A stretch of 64,000 nt of DNA from JAFECT01 sp035551675. Lineage in GTDB: Bacteria > Pseudomonadota > Alphaproteobacteria > Caulobacterales > Caulobacteraceae. The stretch spans positions 102,303 to 166,302 of the forward strand of contig DASZMV010000003.1 in the NCBI GenBank assembly GCA_035551675.1. The letters are read 5' to 3'. Shown in pieces: positions 17,501-25,671 of this stretch. The notes below the pieces were generated by a model that was not told the origin of the DNA, searched no databases, and worked only from the letters and a program-made list of their open reading frames with translations. Positions within the stretch are counted from its first letter, which is position 1. Every line of letters begins with the position of its first letter. The translations under genes were made by a program, and so were the position numbers.

Positions 17501-19551
17501 GTCGGCGCGCCCTGCGCATTCACCGCGGCGATGTCGAAGCCGATCAGCGGCGTCGATCCGCCGTTCGCGGGCTGATCGACCTTCACCCCGAAATAGAGCG
17601 GCCGATCGCGCAGTTTGAACTCGGCCTGTTCGCGCACGGGCCGTCCGCCCGGTTCGAACACCGAGGCGACGAACAGCGCCTTCAGCGGTTGCGCGCTGTC
17701 GCCGGCCTGCCCGCCGTCGAGTTGCAGAGTCGCGTGGCCGGAGCCGTCGGTCGTCGTCTCCTTCAGATCGACCTGTTTTTCCTGATAGGTCGTCTGGGCG
17801 TCGCCCCAGGAATAGCCCTTGAAGCGGGGAAATGGATCGGCGTCGGCCTTGAACCGCGCCTCGCCCTGCACCTTTAAGCCCGCAGCCACGGCGCCGTAGA
17901 GGAAGCGCGCGTCGACGGCGACGTTGCGCACCTCGCCCACGGTCATCGGCCGCGCGGAATCGTTCGCCACCTCGACGGCCAGGCGCTGGGGCGCAAAGTC
18001 CTCGACCTCGAAGTTGTAGGCGCCCGCCGGCTTGTCGACGCCCTGCAGATCGATCTCCGCCGACCAGCGGCCGCGCGGCGCGCTCGCGGGCAAGACAAAG
18101 TCCGCGTTGACGAAACCCTGCGGCGAGCCGCCGAAGCTCCAACGCGAAGCCTCGACGCCGGACGGACGTTTCACCACGATGAAGCCCTTGCGGTCCTTCA
18201 CCGCCTTGGCTTCGAGATCGCGCAACAAGGCGACCAGACGCACCGTCTCGCCCGGGCGATAGATGCCGCGATCCGAATAGACGTAGGAGTCGACCGCGCC
18301 CGTCGCGCTGCGTCCCGCGGTCAGGCTCGCGTCCTGCTGGCGACCGCCTGTGCCCTGGTTCGACAGGTCGACCGGCGGCCGCGCGATGTCCATGGTGGTG
18401 AAGTCGGCGCCCGGCCCATAGGCCATCAACGCCTTGGCGACATCGGCGCCTTTGCCGTCGAGCAGCGGCTTGGCGAACCGCACATGGCCGTCGCCATCGG
18501 ACACGGCGGTGGCGAGATCCTCGCCATCCTGCGCCACCAGCGCCACGCGCACGCCGCCCATGGGCCGCGCGCTCTTCAGCGAACGCACCGTGACGTCGAG
18601 TCCCTCGGCGCCCTGGTAGGAGACCAGCGCCATGTCGGTGAACAGGATCCAACGCCGCGCCTGGGCCGGCTGGTCATCGCTGTCGTCGTGGTCCTTGAGA
18701 TTCCGCGCGCCCGAGGCGTCCTTCACCTTCAGCACATAAGCGCCGGGTTTCAGCTCGTGCAGCACCGCGCCCAACGGGAACACGGTGGTCACACGCTCGG
18801 ACTGCGGGCCCTTCACCTCGAGGTCGCCGGTCCAGACCTTGCGGCCGTCGTCGCCCACCGCGTCGTCGCCGTAGTCGTCGGGATACTGGCCCTCGGCGGT
18901 GGGATCAGGCGCGGAGATCGACTTTCTCACCAGGTTGCGATCGGGCACGCGCCAGACCTCGACCTTCAGCCGCGAAACATTGACCGTCTCGATGCCGACG
19001 CCGTCGCCATCTTCGCGCGGCAGGATCACGCCCTCGCCGGAGAAGCCCACATAGGTCGGCTTGACCCCGAAGGTGAAGTCGACGTCGGCGTTGGCCTTCA
19101 GCGCTTCGCCGTCCTTGGCCTTCAGCCCCTTGAGGAAGCTGACGCGATGGTCGGTGACTCCCGTACCGGTGACGCAGAGTTCGGCCGGGTTCTTCGGGTT
19201 GATCGTCGCCGCCGGCGGGCGTCCGGGATCGGGCGACACGAGAATGTAGTCGCTGTAGGCCAGCCGCGGATCGAGCGCGCGGGTGAACTCGACGCAGGCC
19301 TTGGCGTTGGCGTCGGATGTGTCAACGCGCTGGCGCCAGACCGCGAAGCCCTCGGGCTTGGGGAGGCCGGCTCTACGCGCGTGGGCCGAACGCGGATGAC
19401 CGAACAGGGAGAACAGGCCTCCGCCGCTCGAACTCTCGGTTCGTGTGTGCAGGGTTTCGGTGGCCTTGGCGACGATGAAGCCGCCGCCAAAACCGATCAC
19501 CACGGCGCCGAAAGCGCCGACCAGAAGCGACCTATCGTTCCACCACGCCAT
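14566..19551 (-). CDS. Bacterial alpha-2-macroglobulin
   Basis: A 1661-residue periplasmic protease trap with MG domains, a bait region, and a thioester domain. The thioester motif GCTEQ is intact, with Cys1193 (codon at 15973-15975). The start is ATG at 19551 (MAWWNDRSL) because GGAGGG lies 6 bases upstream; the frame is open for 24 further codons. The N-terminus is a membrane helix (LLVGAFGAVVIGFGGGFIVA) without a lipobox, so this copy is anchored by a helix rather than by lipidation as in E. coli YfhM. It is cotranscribed with pbpC; together they are thought to guard and repair the envelope after protease attack. Confidence 0.93.
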   Translation of the reverse strand: MAWWNDRSLLVGAFGAVVIGFGGGFIVAKATETLHTRTESSSGGGLFSLFGHPRSAHARRAGLPKPEGFAVWRQRVDTSDANAKACVEFTRALDPRLAYSDYILVSPDPGRPPAATINPKNPAELCVTGTGVTDHRVSFLKGLKAKDGEALKANADVDFTFGVKPTYVGFSGEGVILPREDGDGVGIETVNVSRLKVEVWRVPDRNLVRKSISAPDPTAEGQYPDDYGDDAVGDDGRKVWTGDLEVKGPQSERVTTVFPLGAVLHELKPGAYVLKVKDASGARNLKDHDDSDDQPAQARRWILFTDMALVSYQGAEGLDVTVRSLKSARPMGGVRVALVAQDGEDLATAVSDGDGHVRFAKPLLDGKGADVAKALMAYGPGADFTTMDIARPPVDLSNQGTGGRQQDASLTAGRSATGAVDSYVYSDRGIYRPGETVRLVALLRDLEAKAVKDRKGFIVVKRPSGVEASRWSFGGSPQGFVNADFVLPASAPRGRWSAEIDLQGVDKPAGAYNFEVEDFAPQRLAVEVANDSARPMTVGEVRNVAVDARFLYGAVAAGLKVQGEARFKADADPFPRFKGYSWGDAQTTYQEKQVDLKETTTDGSGHATLQLDGGQAGDSAQPLKALFVASVFEPGGRPVREQAEFKLRDRPLYFGVKVDQPANGGSTPLIGFDIAAVNAQGAPTSVSGAAWSLVAENWNYDWYQQDGKWGWRRTSRDVVVAKGALDIGASGQGKLARRLGWGDYRLELTDPKTNAKTVIRFASGWGAPAQDAEAPDMVRVSAGDQKYAQGETVSIAIKAPYAGQAQVAVATDRIVELRNIYVPEGGTTVRLRSSAAWGGGAYVLISVVQPRDPVATPKPRRAIGLTYVKLDPKGRQLVVDVGTAEKIRGRDQLVVPVHVKGLKFGQRAKVTIAAVDQGILNLTKFESPNPTNWYFGKRALGVDYRDDYGRLLDPNLGAAATLNYGADEIGGASLTVTPIKTVALWSGVVETGLDGQARIVLPAPQFNGELRVMAVAWTDQAVGQTDQKVTVREAVVAELDLPRFLAPGDKALATLELHNLEGASGGYTAVVQGQNGLFSLFSKLYQLLTGQRIAEHVPISAPNVAGVGRIAFNVTGPHFNYPESFNLQTRVGWGPETKVYSSLQKPGELWAPRNELLDGYAPGSATLEVSYSPFRGFDPAPIADALAKYPYGCTEQLVSAAYPYLFSTNGVAQDGVVKRAHPLLVEAVSKLLDRQSADGAFGLWRVGDAEADPWLGAYATDFLIEAKNAGVPVSQDSLDKALGAMRQVSRPDGFASVSYVMAYPDWWWANKDMLKTMTANMRSRAAAYALYDLAKAGRATGDLARLRWYHDVQFKTEQSPVARAQVGAALDMMGDRARGRDSFRQAIAALGYQDKYDWYQSPLRDTAAVIALAYEAGETDLARSLQARLEDSVKDPDRLNTQEQARLLQAAHYMLAAAGQIRIDTAGVTPLVNSGGAVRWGVGPLAQARFVNRGTGALWRTVTVRGEPASPPSAASNGINLEKSYFTMQGARIDPSHIAQGDRVVVRISGRAASAQTLPLVIDDALPAGFEIETVLSPEDASEGPFKFLGDLSSVNAQEMRDDRYIAAMKLHGGDNFTVAYVVRAVTAGDFYLPGTEARDMYHAGVFARTAGGRTVIAPAI

Positions 19552-19697
19552 GACACCCTCCAGACGCGACGGAACGAGACGACGCGCGCTAAACGAGATT
19601 CTGTCAATTTGCTTACCGACCACAGTTCCGTGAACGGTTGCGTATTCGCGTGTAGAGACGTAGCCAGGACACAGCGAGGACGAACAGGAGCCGTGCG

Positions 19698-20867
19698 ATG
19701 AGCGATCCGGGACCCGGTCTCAGCCGTCAGGCGGGCGTCTATATGCGCGGCCTCCAGGGCGTCCGCGAGACGACGCCGCTCGACTTCGCCGGCCTGGAAT
19801 CCGCCGCCCAGGCGAAACTGACGCCCGAGGCCTTCGCCTATATCGCCGGCGGCGCGGGACGCGAGACGACGGCGGCCGCCAATCGCACCGCGCTCGACCG
19901 CTGGCGGATCACGCCCCGGATGGCGCGTGACTGCTCGATGCGCGACCTGACTCTCACCCTGTTCGGCCGCAAGCTGCCGGCGCCGATCCTGACCGCGCCG
20001 ATCGGGGTGCTGTCGATGGCGCACCCGGAAGCCGACCTCGCGGTGGCGCGCGCGGCGGCGAGCGCCGGGGCGCCGATGATCATCTCCAACCAGGCGTCCT
20101 ATCCGATGGAGCAGATCGCCGACTGCTGCGGCGCGTCGCCCAAGTGGTTCCAGCTCTATTGGGGCAAGTCGGACGCGCTGGTCGCGTCGCTGGTGAAGCG
20201 GGCCGAAGCGTGCGGCTGCGAGGCGATCGTCGTCACCCTGGACACCACCGTGCTCGGCTGGCGCGTGCGCGACCTGGCGCTCGGCCACCTGCCGTTCCTG
20301 CGCGGCCAGGGCATCGCGCAATACACCTCCGACCCGGTGTTCCGCGCCATGCTGCCCGAGACCCCGGAGAAGAACCCGCTGGGCGCCGCGGCGATGTTCA
20401 CCCAGATCTATTCCGATCCGTCGTTGACCTGGGAGAAACTGAAGACGCTGCGGCGCGTGACGCAGCTTCCCATCCTGGTGAAGGGCATTCAGCATCCGGA
20501 GGACGCGGCGCTCGCCCTTCAGCACGGCTTCGACGGCGTCGTGGTGTCGAACCATGGCGGACGTCAGGTCGACGGCGCGGTCGGATCGGCCGATCAGCTG
20601 CTGCTCTGCGCCGAGCGCATCGGCGGGAAGATTCCCGTGCTGTTCGACAGCGGCGTGCGCTCCGGCGCCGACGTGTTCAAGGCGCTGGCGCTGGGCGCGG
20701 ACGCGGTGTGCGTCGGGCGGCCTTACGTCTACGGTCTGGCGGTGGGCGGACAGGCGGGCGTCGAGGCCGTGCTTTCCAATCTCACCGCCGAACTCGACCT
20801 CACGCTCGCTCTCGCGGGATGGACCAGCGCCTCACAGCTCGGCCGCGACGCGCTGTCGCCGGTCTGA
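19698..20867 (+). CDS. FMN-dependent alpha-hydroxy-acid oxidase/dehydrogenase
   Basis: A 389-residue TIM-barrel flavoenzyme of the L-lactate dehydrogenase/glycolate oxidase family, which oxidises an L-2-hydroxy acid to the 2-oxo acid. FMN-binding parts include APIGVLSMAHPEADLAVARA and LFDSGVRSGADVFKALALGA. The catalytic histidine and arginine are in VSNHGGRQVDGA. The N-terminus with YIAGGAGRETTAAANRTAL is typical of the lactate 2-monooxygenase-like branch. It is divergent from the alpha-2-macroglobulin gene across 146 bases and convergent with the tyrosine-rich protein gene. It is not next to lctP-type permeases, so the exact substrate is open. Confidence 0.9.
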   Translation: MSDPGPGLSRQAGVYMRGLQGVRETTPLDFAGLESAAQAKLTPEAFAYIAGGAGRETTAAANRTALDRWRITPRMARDCSMRDLTLTLFGRKLPAPILTAPIGVLSMAHPEADLAVARAAASAGAPMIISNQASYPMEQIADCCGASPKWFQLYWGKSDALVASLVKRAEACGCEAIVVTLDTTVLGWRVRDLALGHLPFLRGQGIAQYTSDPVFRAMLPETPEKNPLGAAAMFTQIYSDPSLTWEKLKTLRRVTQLPILVKGIQHPEDAALALQHGFDGVVVSNHGGRQVDGAVGSADQLLLCAERIGGKIPVLFDSGVRSGADVFKALALGADAVCVGRPYVYGLAVGGQAGVEAVLSNLTAELDLTLALAGWTSASQLGRDALSPV

Positions 20868-20883
20868 CCTACCAGAATCTAAC

Positions 20884-21213
20884 CTACCAGTATCTGCGGT
20901 AGCCGTAGCCGTAACGGTACGGGTAATGGCGATGCCAGTAGTAGCCATAGTGGCGCCGATAGCCGTAGTGGCGCCCATAGCCGTAGCCGTATCCGTAGTA
21001 GTACGGGCTGTAGCCGTAGCCATAGTAATAGGATGGCGCGTAGCCATAGCCGTAGTAGTAGCTGCGCGGGTGGTAATAGTGCCGGTAGTAGTGGTGATAA
21101 TAGTGGTGGCACCTGCACCATGCATCCGCAGGCGCCGCGGCCAGCATCGCGGTGGACAAGGCGATCGTCGCGGCGGCGGCGGTTTTCAGGGGTAAGCTTT
21201 TGATACTACGCAT
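20884..21213 (-). CDS. Tyrosine-rich small secreted protein
   Basis: A 109-residue precursor. A clear signal peptide (MRSIKSLPLKTAAAATIALS, ending near APADA) is followed by a mature part of about 78 residues, of which 33 are tyrosine and 10 histidine. It is arranged as HHYY, YYYGYGY and RHYGY repeats with two early cysteines (CRCHH). The start is ATG at 21213, with GGAG 6 bases upstream; a GTG four codons earlier is possible. Such Tyr/Gly/His-rich exported proteins occur in several alphaproteobacteria without a known function. Dityrosine cross-linking, metal binding or a matrix role are inferences. Confidence 0.8.
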   Translation of the reverse strand: MRSIKSLPLKTAAAATIALSTAMLAAAPADAWCRCHHYYHHYYRHYYHPRSYYYGYGYAPSYYYGYGYSPYYYGYGYGYGRHYGYRRHYGYYWHRHYPYRYGYGYRRYW

Positions 21214-21316
21214 CACATTCTCCACGGCCCCCGTGGGCCTGGAAAACGCGTGCGCCGCTGAATGTCTCCCTGAAACGAGATGAATTCTTCGTTTTGTGAT
21301 CGAAGCGCCTGGCGGA

Positions 21317-21790
21317 TCAGAGCGGCAGCTCCGCGCGCTTGACCACGGTGCGCATGGCGACGCTGGAAGAGATGCGGTTCACGCCGGGAATGCGCGTCAG
21401 CTCCTGCGAATGGACACGCTCGAGATCGTCCACGTCGCGCACCACCAACCGCAGCAGATAGTCGGAGCCGCCGGTCATCAGATAGCACTCGGCCACTTCA
21501 CGCACGCCGGCGATGGCGGTTTCGAAGGCGGTCAGCGCATGCTCGGACTGCGAGTCCAAGGTGACTGTGACGAACACCGACAGCGGCAGGCCCACCGCGC
21601 GTTCGTCGACCACCGCGGCGTAGCGGGCGATGACCCCGCGCTGCTCCAGTCCCCTGACCCGGCGCAGGCAGGCGGACTCCGACAGGTTGGCGCCCTGAGC
21701 CAGCTCCACATTGGTGATCCGGCCGTCCGCCTGCAGGCGCGCGAGCAATTTCCTATCGGTGTTGTCGAGAATTTCGGCGGATACCGGCAT
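21317..21790 (-). CDS. Lrp/AsnC family transcriptional regulator
   Basis: A 157-residue Lrp-type regulator. The N-terminal helix-turn-helix is LLARLQADGRITNVELAQGA followed by NLSESACLRRVRGLE; the C-terminal RAM/AsnC ligand domain has CYLMTGGSDYLLRLVVRDVD. It is divergent from the alanine dehydrogenase gene across 125 bases, the classic arrangement of an ald activator (AldR-like) that senses alanine or another amino acid. It probably binds the shared intergenic region, where a short palindrome GGCGGTTTCCGCC is visible, though this is not a proven site. Confidence 0.92.
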   Translation of the reverse strand: MPVSAEILDNTDRKLLARLQADGRITNVELAQGANLSESACLRRVRGLEQRGVIARYAAVVDERAVGLPLSVFVTVTLDSQSEHALTAFETAIAGVREVAECYLMTGGSDYLLRLVVRDVDDLERVHSQELTRIPGVNRISSSVAMRTVVKRAELPL

Positions 21791-21915
21791 TTTTGCGGAT
21801 CATTTCGGCGGTTTCCGCCATCCTGCGCCCTCGGAGCGGCGAAAACAACAGGACCTTGCTCGCCTGATGGGCTAAGACGGCGCCCATCGAATTCACCCGA
21901 GCCAGGAGAGCCGTG

Positions 21916-23028
21916 ATGCGCGTGGGCGTCCCCAAGGAAATCAAGCCGGACGAGTATCGCGTGGGCCTCACCCCGACCGCGGTGCGCGAGTACGTCGCCC
22001 ACGGTCACGAGGTGCTGGTGGAAACCAATGCCGGAGTCGGCGCGGGCTTTCCCGACGACGCCTATGTGCGCGCCGGCGCCAAGATCCTGCCCAACGCCGA
22101 CGCGGTGTTCGACCAGGGCGAGATGATCGTGAAGGTGAAGGAGCCGCAGGCGGTCGAGTGGGCGAAGCTGAAGCCCAACCAGATCCTCTTCACCTATCTG
22201 CACCTGGCGCCCGATCCCGACCAGACGCACGGCCTGATCAAGTCCGGCTGCGCCGCGGTCGCCTATGAAACCGTCACCGACGCGCGCGGCGGCCTTCCGC
22301 TGTTGGCGCCGATGTCGGAAGTCGCGGGACGCATCGCGGTGTTCTCCGCCGCTGAAACGCTGCTGAAGCACAACGGCGGCATGGGCCTGCTGCTCTGCGG
22401 CGTGCCGGGCGTGTCGCCGGCGCGCGTGGTGGTGCTGGGCGGCGGCGTCGTGGGCATGAACTCGGCGCGCATGGCCATGGGCCTCAACGCCGAGGTGGTG
22501 GTGCTGGAACGCTCCATCCCGCGCATGCGTGAGATCGACGACATCTTCCTGGGCCGCGTGCTGACCCGCTTCTCCAGCCAGGACGCGGTCGAAGACGAGA
22601 TCTTCAAGGCCGACGTGGTGATCGGCGCGGTGCTCACCGCCGGCGCCGCGGCGCCCAAGCTGGTGAAGAAGGAACATCTGAAGCGCATGAAGCCGGGCGC
22701 GGTGCTGGTCGACGTGTCGATCGACCAGGGCGGTTGCTTCGAGACCTCGCACGCGACGACGCACGAGCATCCGACCTATGTGGTCGACGGCATCGTGCAC
22801 TACTGCGTGGCCAACATGCCCGGCGCGGCGCCGCGCACCTCGTCGGAAGCGTTGAACAACGCCACCCTGCCCTTCGGCCTGGCGCTGGCCAACAAGGGCC
22901 TGGACGCGCTGAAGACCGACAAGCACCTGGCCAAGGGCCTTAACGTCCTCCACGGTAAGATCACCCACCCCGCCGTGGCCGAGGCGCTGAAGCTGCCGTT
23001 CGACGATCCGTACAAGGTCTGGAGTTGA
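21916..23028 (+). CDS. ald: Alanine dehydrogenase
   Basis: A 370-residue NAD-dependent enzyme that interconverts L-alanine and pyruvate plus ammonia. The N-terminal MRVGVPKEIKPDEYRVGLTP is diagnostic. KVKEPQ and AYETV line the substrate site; the Rossmann part is VVVLGGGVVGMNSARMAMGL. The C-terminus has MPGAAPRTSSEALNNATLPF. The start taken is ATG at 21916, with AGGAGA 8 bases upstream; a GTG immediately before it is in frame. Control by the divergent Lrp-type regulator is likely. It allows growth on alanine and ammonia assimilation or release. Confidence 0.96.
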   Translation: MRVGVPKEIKPDEYRVGLTPTAVREYVAHGHEVLVETNAGVGAGFPDDAYVRAGAKILPNADAVFDQGEMIVKVKEPQAVEWAKLKPNQILFTYLHLAPDPDQTHGLIKSGCAAVAYETVTDARGGLPLLAPMSEVAGRIAVFSAAETLLKHNGGMGLLLCGVPGVSPARVVVLGGGVVGMNSARMAMGLNAEVVVLERSIPRMREIDDIFLGRVLTRFSSQDAVEDEIFKADVVIGAVLTAGAAAPKLVKKEHLKRMKPGAVLVDVSIDQGGCFETSHATTHEHPTYVVDGIVHYCVANMPGAAPRTSSEALNNATLPFGLALANKGLDALKTDKHLAKGLNVLHGKITHPAVAEALKLPFDDPYKVWS

Positions 23029-23045
23029 GCCGGCGCCAAGACCCG

Positions 23046-23070
23046 CACCACCGCAAAGCACCGCAAACGA
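23046..23070. repeat. Solo repeat arm (CACCGCAAAG units)
   Basis: CACCACCGCAAAGCACCGCA and five further bases, built from 10-base units CACCGCAAAG. It lies 18 bases after the ald stop. No matching right arm was found before ubiE. It resembles a single arm of the dispersed inverted-repeat elements. Confidence 0.45.
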
Positions 23071-23109
23071 GACGGCCGATCTCCGCTCGCGAAGGATCTC
23101 GACGGTCTG

Positions 23110-23346
23110 TTGAGCCGGATTTGCACGGAGTTGGGCTTTTGTACGCGCTTGACGGGCGCGGGTCTGCTTCGGAGCTGTAAGGTCCTCACCGCAGATCATT
23201 TCGCGGCGCAGGTTCTCTGGGCGGACGACGGGGGCCCGCATTCGGAGTGGGGCAAGACGATCGCTACCATCTTCGTGGACCGGTACGGTCCGGAGGTCAC
23301 TGAAGAGTCCTTCACGGAGCGGCTAGCCCGGGGAGACCGGCCATGA
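23110..23346 (+). CDS. Small hypothetical protein (uncertain)
   Basis: A possible 78-residue protein from a TTG start at 23110 (MSRICTELGFCTRLTGAGLL). The C-terminal half (HSEWGKTIATIFVDRYGPEV) has a natural amino-acid mix for a soluble protein. It ends 32 bases before ubiE and fills an otherwise gene-free 349-base gap between ald and ubiE. No good ribosome site is visible and no family was recognised. It could be a real small gene, a decayed one, or chance. Confidence 0.35.
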   Translation: MSRICTELGFCTRLTGAGLLRSCKVLTADHFAAQVLWADDGGPHSEWGKTIATIFVDRYGPEVTEESFTERLARGDRP

Positions 23347-23377
23347 CTCCTAGCCCGGCAGGCGCTAGAAGGCCCGC

Positions 23378-24139
23378 ATGAGCGAGGAAGGCCAATCCAG
23401 CTTTGGGTTCAAGGACGTGGGGGCGCGCGAGAAGGTGCGCCTGGTGCGTGGCGTGTTCGACCGCGTGGCCGAACGCTATGACCTGATGAACGACCTGATG
23501 TCGGCGGGCGCGCATCGTCTGTGGAAGGACGCCACGGCGGCGCGGCTGAACCCCCAGCCGGGCGAGCTGATCGTCGACTGCGCCGGCGGCACCGGCGACA
23601 TGGCGCGGCGTCTGGCCAAGCTGGCGCGGCGCGCGCGGGAGCGCCGAGGCGGGCTCGACGCGCGGGTCATGGTCATCGACTACAACGCCGAGATGGTAGC
23701 CGCCGGCCGGGCGCGCGGCAACGAGCCCGAGATCGAGTGGAGCGTGGGCGACGCCCAGGGCCTGCCGCTGCCGGACGGTTGCGCCGACGCCTATGTCATC
23801 GCCTTCGGCATCCGCAACGTCGCCGACGTGCCGACCGCGCTGCGCGAGGCGCGACGGGTGTTGAAGCGCGGCGGACGGTTTCTCTGTCTGGAATTTTCGC
23901 GGCCGGTGTCGGACGGCCTGCGCCGCGCCTATGACGCCTATTCGTTCAAGGTCATTCCCGAGATCGGCAAGCTGGTCGCCGGCGACCGCGATTCCTACCA
24001 GTACCTGGTAGAGAGCATCCGCCGGTTTCCCGATCAGAAGACCTTTGCGTCGATGATCGAACAGGCCGGGTTCGCGCGCGCCGGCTACACCAACTTCTCG
24101 GCGGGCGTCGTCGCGTTGCATCACGGCTGGGTGGTCTGA
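23378..24139 (+). CDS. ubiE: Bifunctional demethylmenaquinone/2-methoxy-6-polyprenyl-1,4-benzoquinol methyltransferase
   Basis: A 253-residue SAM-dependent C-methyltransferase of ubiquinone synthesis. FDRVAERYDLMNDLMSAGAH is the family signature 1. The SAM loop is VDCAGGTGDMARRLAKLA, and YVIAFGIRNVADVPTALREA with GGRFLCLEFSRP is signature 2. The C-terminus is typical (AGYTNFSAGVVALHHGW). It is followed 7 bases later by ubiB, forming a ubiquinone operon as in many alphaproteobacteria. Confidence 0.96.
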   Translation: MSEEGQSSFGFKDVGAREKVRLVRGVFDRVAERYDLMNDLMSAGAHRLWKDATAARLNPQPGELIVDCAGGTGDMARRLAKLARRARERRGGLDARVMVIDYNAEMVAAGRARGNEPEIEWSVGDAQGLPLPDGCADAYVIAFGIRNVADVPTALREARRVLKRGGRFLCLEFSRPVSDGLRRAYDAYSFKVIPEIGKLVAGDRDSYQYLVESIRRFPDQKTFASMIEQAGFARAGYTNFSAGVVALHHGWVV

Positions 24140-24146
24140 CGCGGCG

Positions 24147-25661
24147 ATGAGCAATCCTGTCTCCTCGACGATGCGCCTGGTGGCGGGAGCATGGGTGCTG
24201 GTGCGCTACGACGCGCTGGCGCCGCGTGAGATTTCGGATCTGCTGCCGCCGACGGCGCGTTTCTTTGCCGGGTTTCTGCGCCTGTTCGCGGGGCCGCAGG
24301 CGAAAGAAGGCCGCCCGGGCGAGCGGCTGGCGCGCGCCTTCGAGCACCTGGGTCCGGTCTCGATCAAGCTCGGTCAACTGTTGTCGACGCGCGCGGACAT
24401 CTTCGGCGCCGTGTTCGCCGAAGACCTGAGCCGGTTGAAGGACCGTTTGCCGCCGTTCGAGCGCGCCGTCGCGCGCGCCGAGGTCGAGCGCACGCTCGGC
24501 AAGCCGGTGGAGTCGCTCTATTCCGAATTCGGCGAACCGGTCGCGGCTGCATCGATCGCGCAGGCGCATCGCGCGCGTCTGCACGACGGGCGCCTGGTGG
24601 CGGTGAAGGTGCTGCGGCCCGGCGTCGAACGCCGCGTCGCCGTCGACGTCGACGCCATGCGTCTGGGCGCACGCTGGGTCGAGGCCATGGTTCCGCGCGC
24701 GCGCCGGCTCGAACCGATCGCGTTTGTCGCCACCGTGGCGAGATCCCTGGAGTTGGAGCTCGACCTGCGGCTCGAAGCCTCGGCGGTCAGCGAACTCGGC
24801 GAGATCATGGCGCGCGATCCCTATATGCACGCGCCCAAGGTGGTGTGGCCGGGCGTAGGACGACGCGCCCTGACCCTGGAGTGGGCCGAAGGCGTGCCGC
24901 TCAGCGATCCGGCGGCGCTGGAGCAGCCGGGGATCGACCGCAAGGCGCTGGCCGACAACGTGATCCGCGGATTTTTGGCCCAGGCGCTCGACCACGGGAC
25001 CTTCCACGCCGACCTGCACGAGGGGAACCTGTTCTTCGCCCCGCCCGCCAAGCTGACCGCCGTGGACTTCGGCATCGTCGGCCGCATCGGTCCGCGCGAG
25101 CGACGCTACCTGGCGGAGATTCTCTGGGGCTTCATTCGCCGCGACTATCAGCGCGTGGCGGAGGTCCACTTCGAGGCGGGCTATGTTCCCGACACCCATT
25201 CGGTCGCGCAGTTCGCCCAGGCGCTGCGCGCGGTCGGCGAGCCGGTGTTCGGACGCCTGGCCGGCGAGGTCAGCATGGGGCGTCTGCTCGCGCAGTTATT
25301 CGAGATCACCGCCGTGTTCGACATGCGGCTGCGGCCCGAACTGGTCCTGCTGCAAAAGACCATGGTGACGGTCGAGGGCGTCGCGCGGCGCATCTATCCC
25401 GACCACGATATCTGGGCGGCGGCGAGCCCGGTCGTCGAGCGCTGGATCGCGCGCGAACTGTCGCCGCCCAAGCGCCTGCTGGAAGCGGGCCGTGAAGCGC
25501 TGAACGCGATGCGCTCGATCGCCCGCGCCGCGGAAGCGGCGACCACGCCGGCGCCGGCGACGATCATCCGGCATGACGAGTCGCTGACGCGGTGGGCCAT
25601 CGCGATCGCGGTGGCGGCGCTTATGGCGGCGGGCTACGCGATCTATCTCGCGCGGAGCTGA
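24147..25661 (+). CDS. ubiB: Ubiquinone biosynthesis atypical kinase UbiB
   Basis: A 504-residue ADCK/ABC1-family protein needed for ubiquinone assembly. The KxGQ motif is in VSIKLGQLLSTRADIFG, the alanine-rich loop in AAASIAQAHRARLHDG, the invariant lysine in VAVKVLRPG, and the catalytic and metal part in HADLHEGNLFF and AVDFGIVGRIG. The C-terminus holds a hydrophobic segment (WAIAIAVAALMAAGYAIYLA) that anchors it in the inner membrane. It is coupled to ubiE; a nested inverted-repeat element starts 11 bases after its stop. Confidence 0.95.
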   Translation: MSNPVSSTMRLVAGAWVLVRYDALAPREISDLLPPTARFFAGFLRLFAGPQAKEGRPGERLARAFEHLGPVSIKLGQLLSTRADIFGAVFAEDLSRLKDRLPPFERAVARAEVERTLGKPVESLYSEFGEPVAAASIAQAHRARLHDGRLVAVKVLRPGVERRVAVDVDAMRLGARWVEAMVPRARRLEPIAFVATVARSLELELDLRLEASAVSELGEIMARDPYMHAPKVVWPGVGRRALTLEWAEGVPLSDPAALEQPGIDRKALADNVIRGFLAQALDHGTFHADLHEGNLFFAPPAKLTAVDFGIVGRIGPRERRYLAEILWGFIRRDYQRVAEVHFEAGYVPDTHSVAQFAQALRAVGEPVFGRLAGEVSMGRLLAQLFEITAVFDMRLRPELVLLQKTMVTVEGVARRIYPDHDIWAAASPVVERWIARELSPPKRLLEAGREALNAMRSIARAAEAATTPAPATIIRHDESLTRWAIAIAVAALMAAGYAIYLARS

Positions 25662-25671
25662 TGTTCAGAAA

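Noticed and set aside
16652..18652. Long minus-strand frame inside the alpha-2-macroglobulin gene
   Set aside because: It has low-complexity Arg/Gly composition typical of high-GC frame shadows, and the true gene is intact in its own frame.
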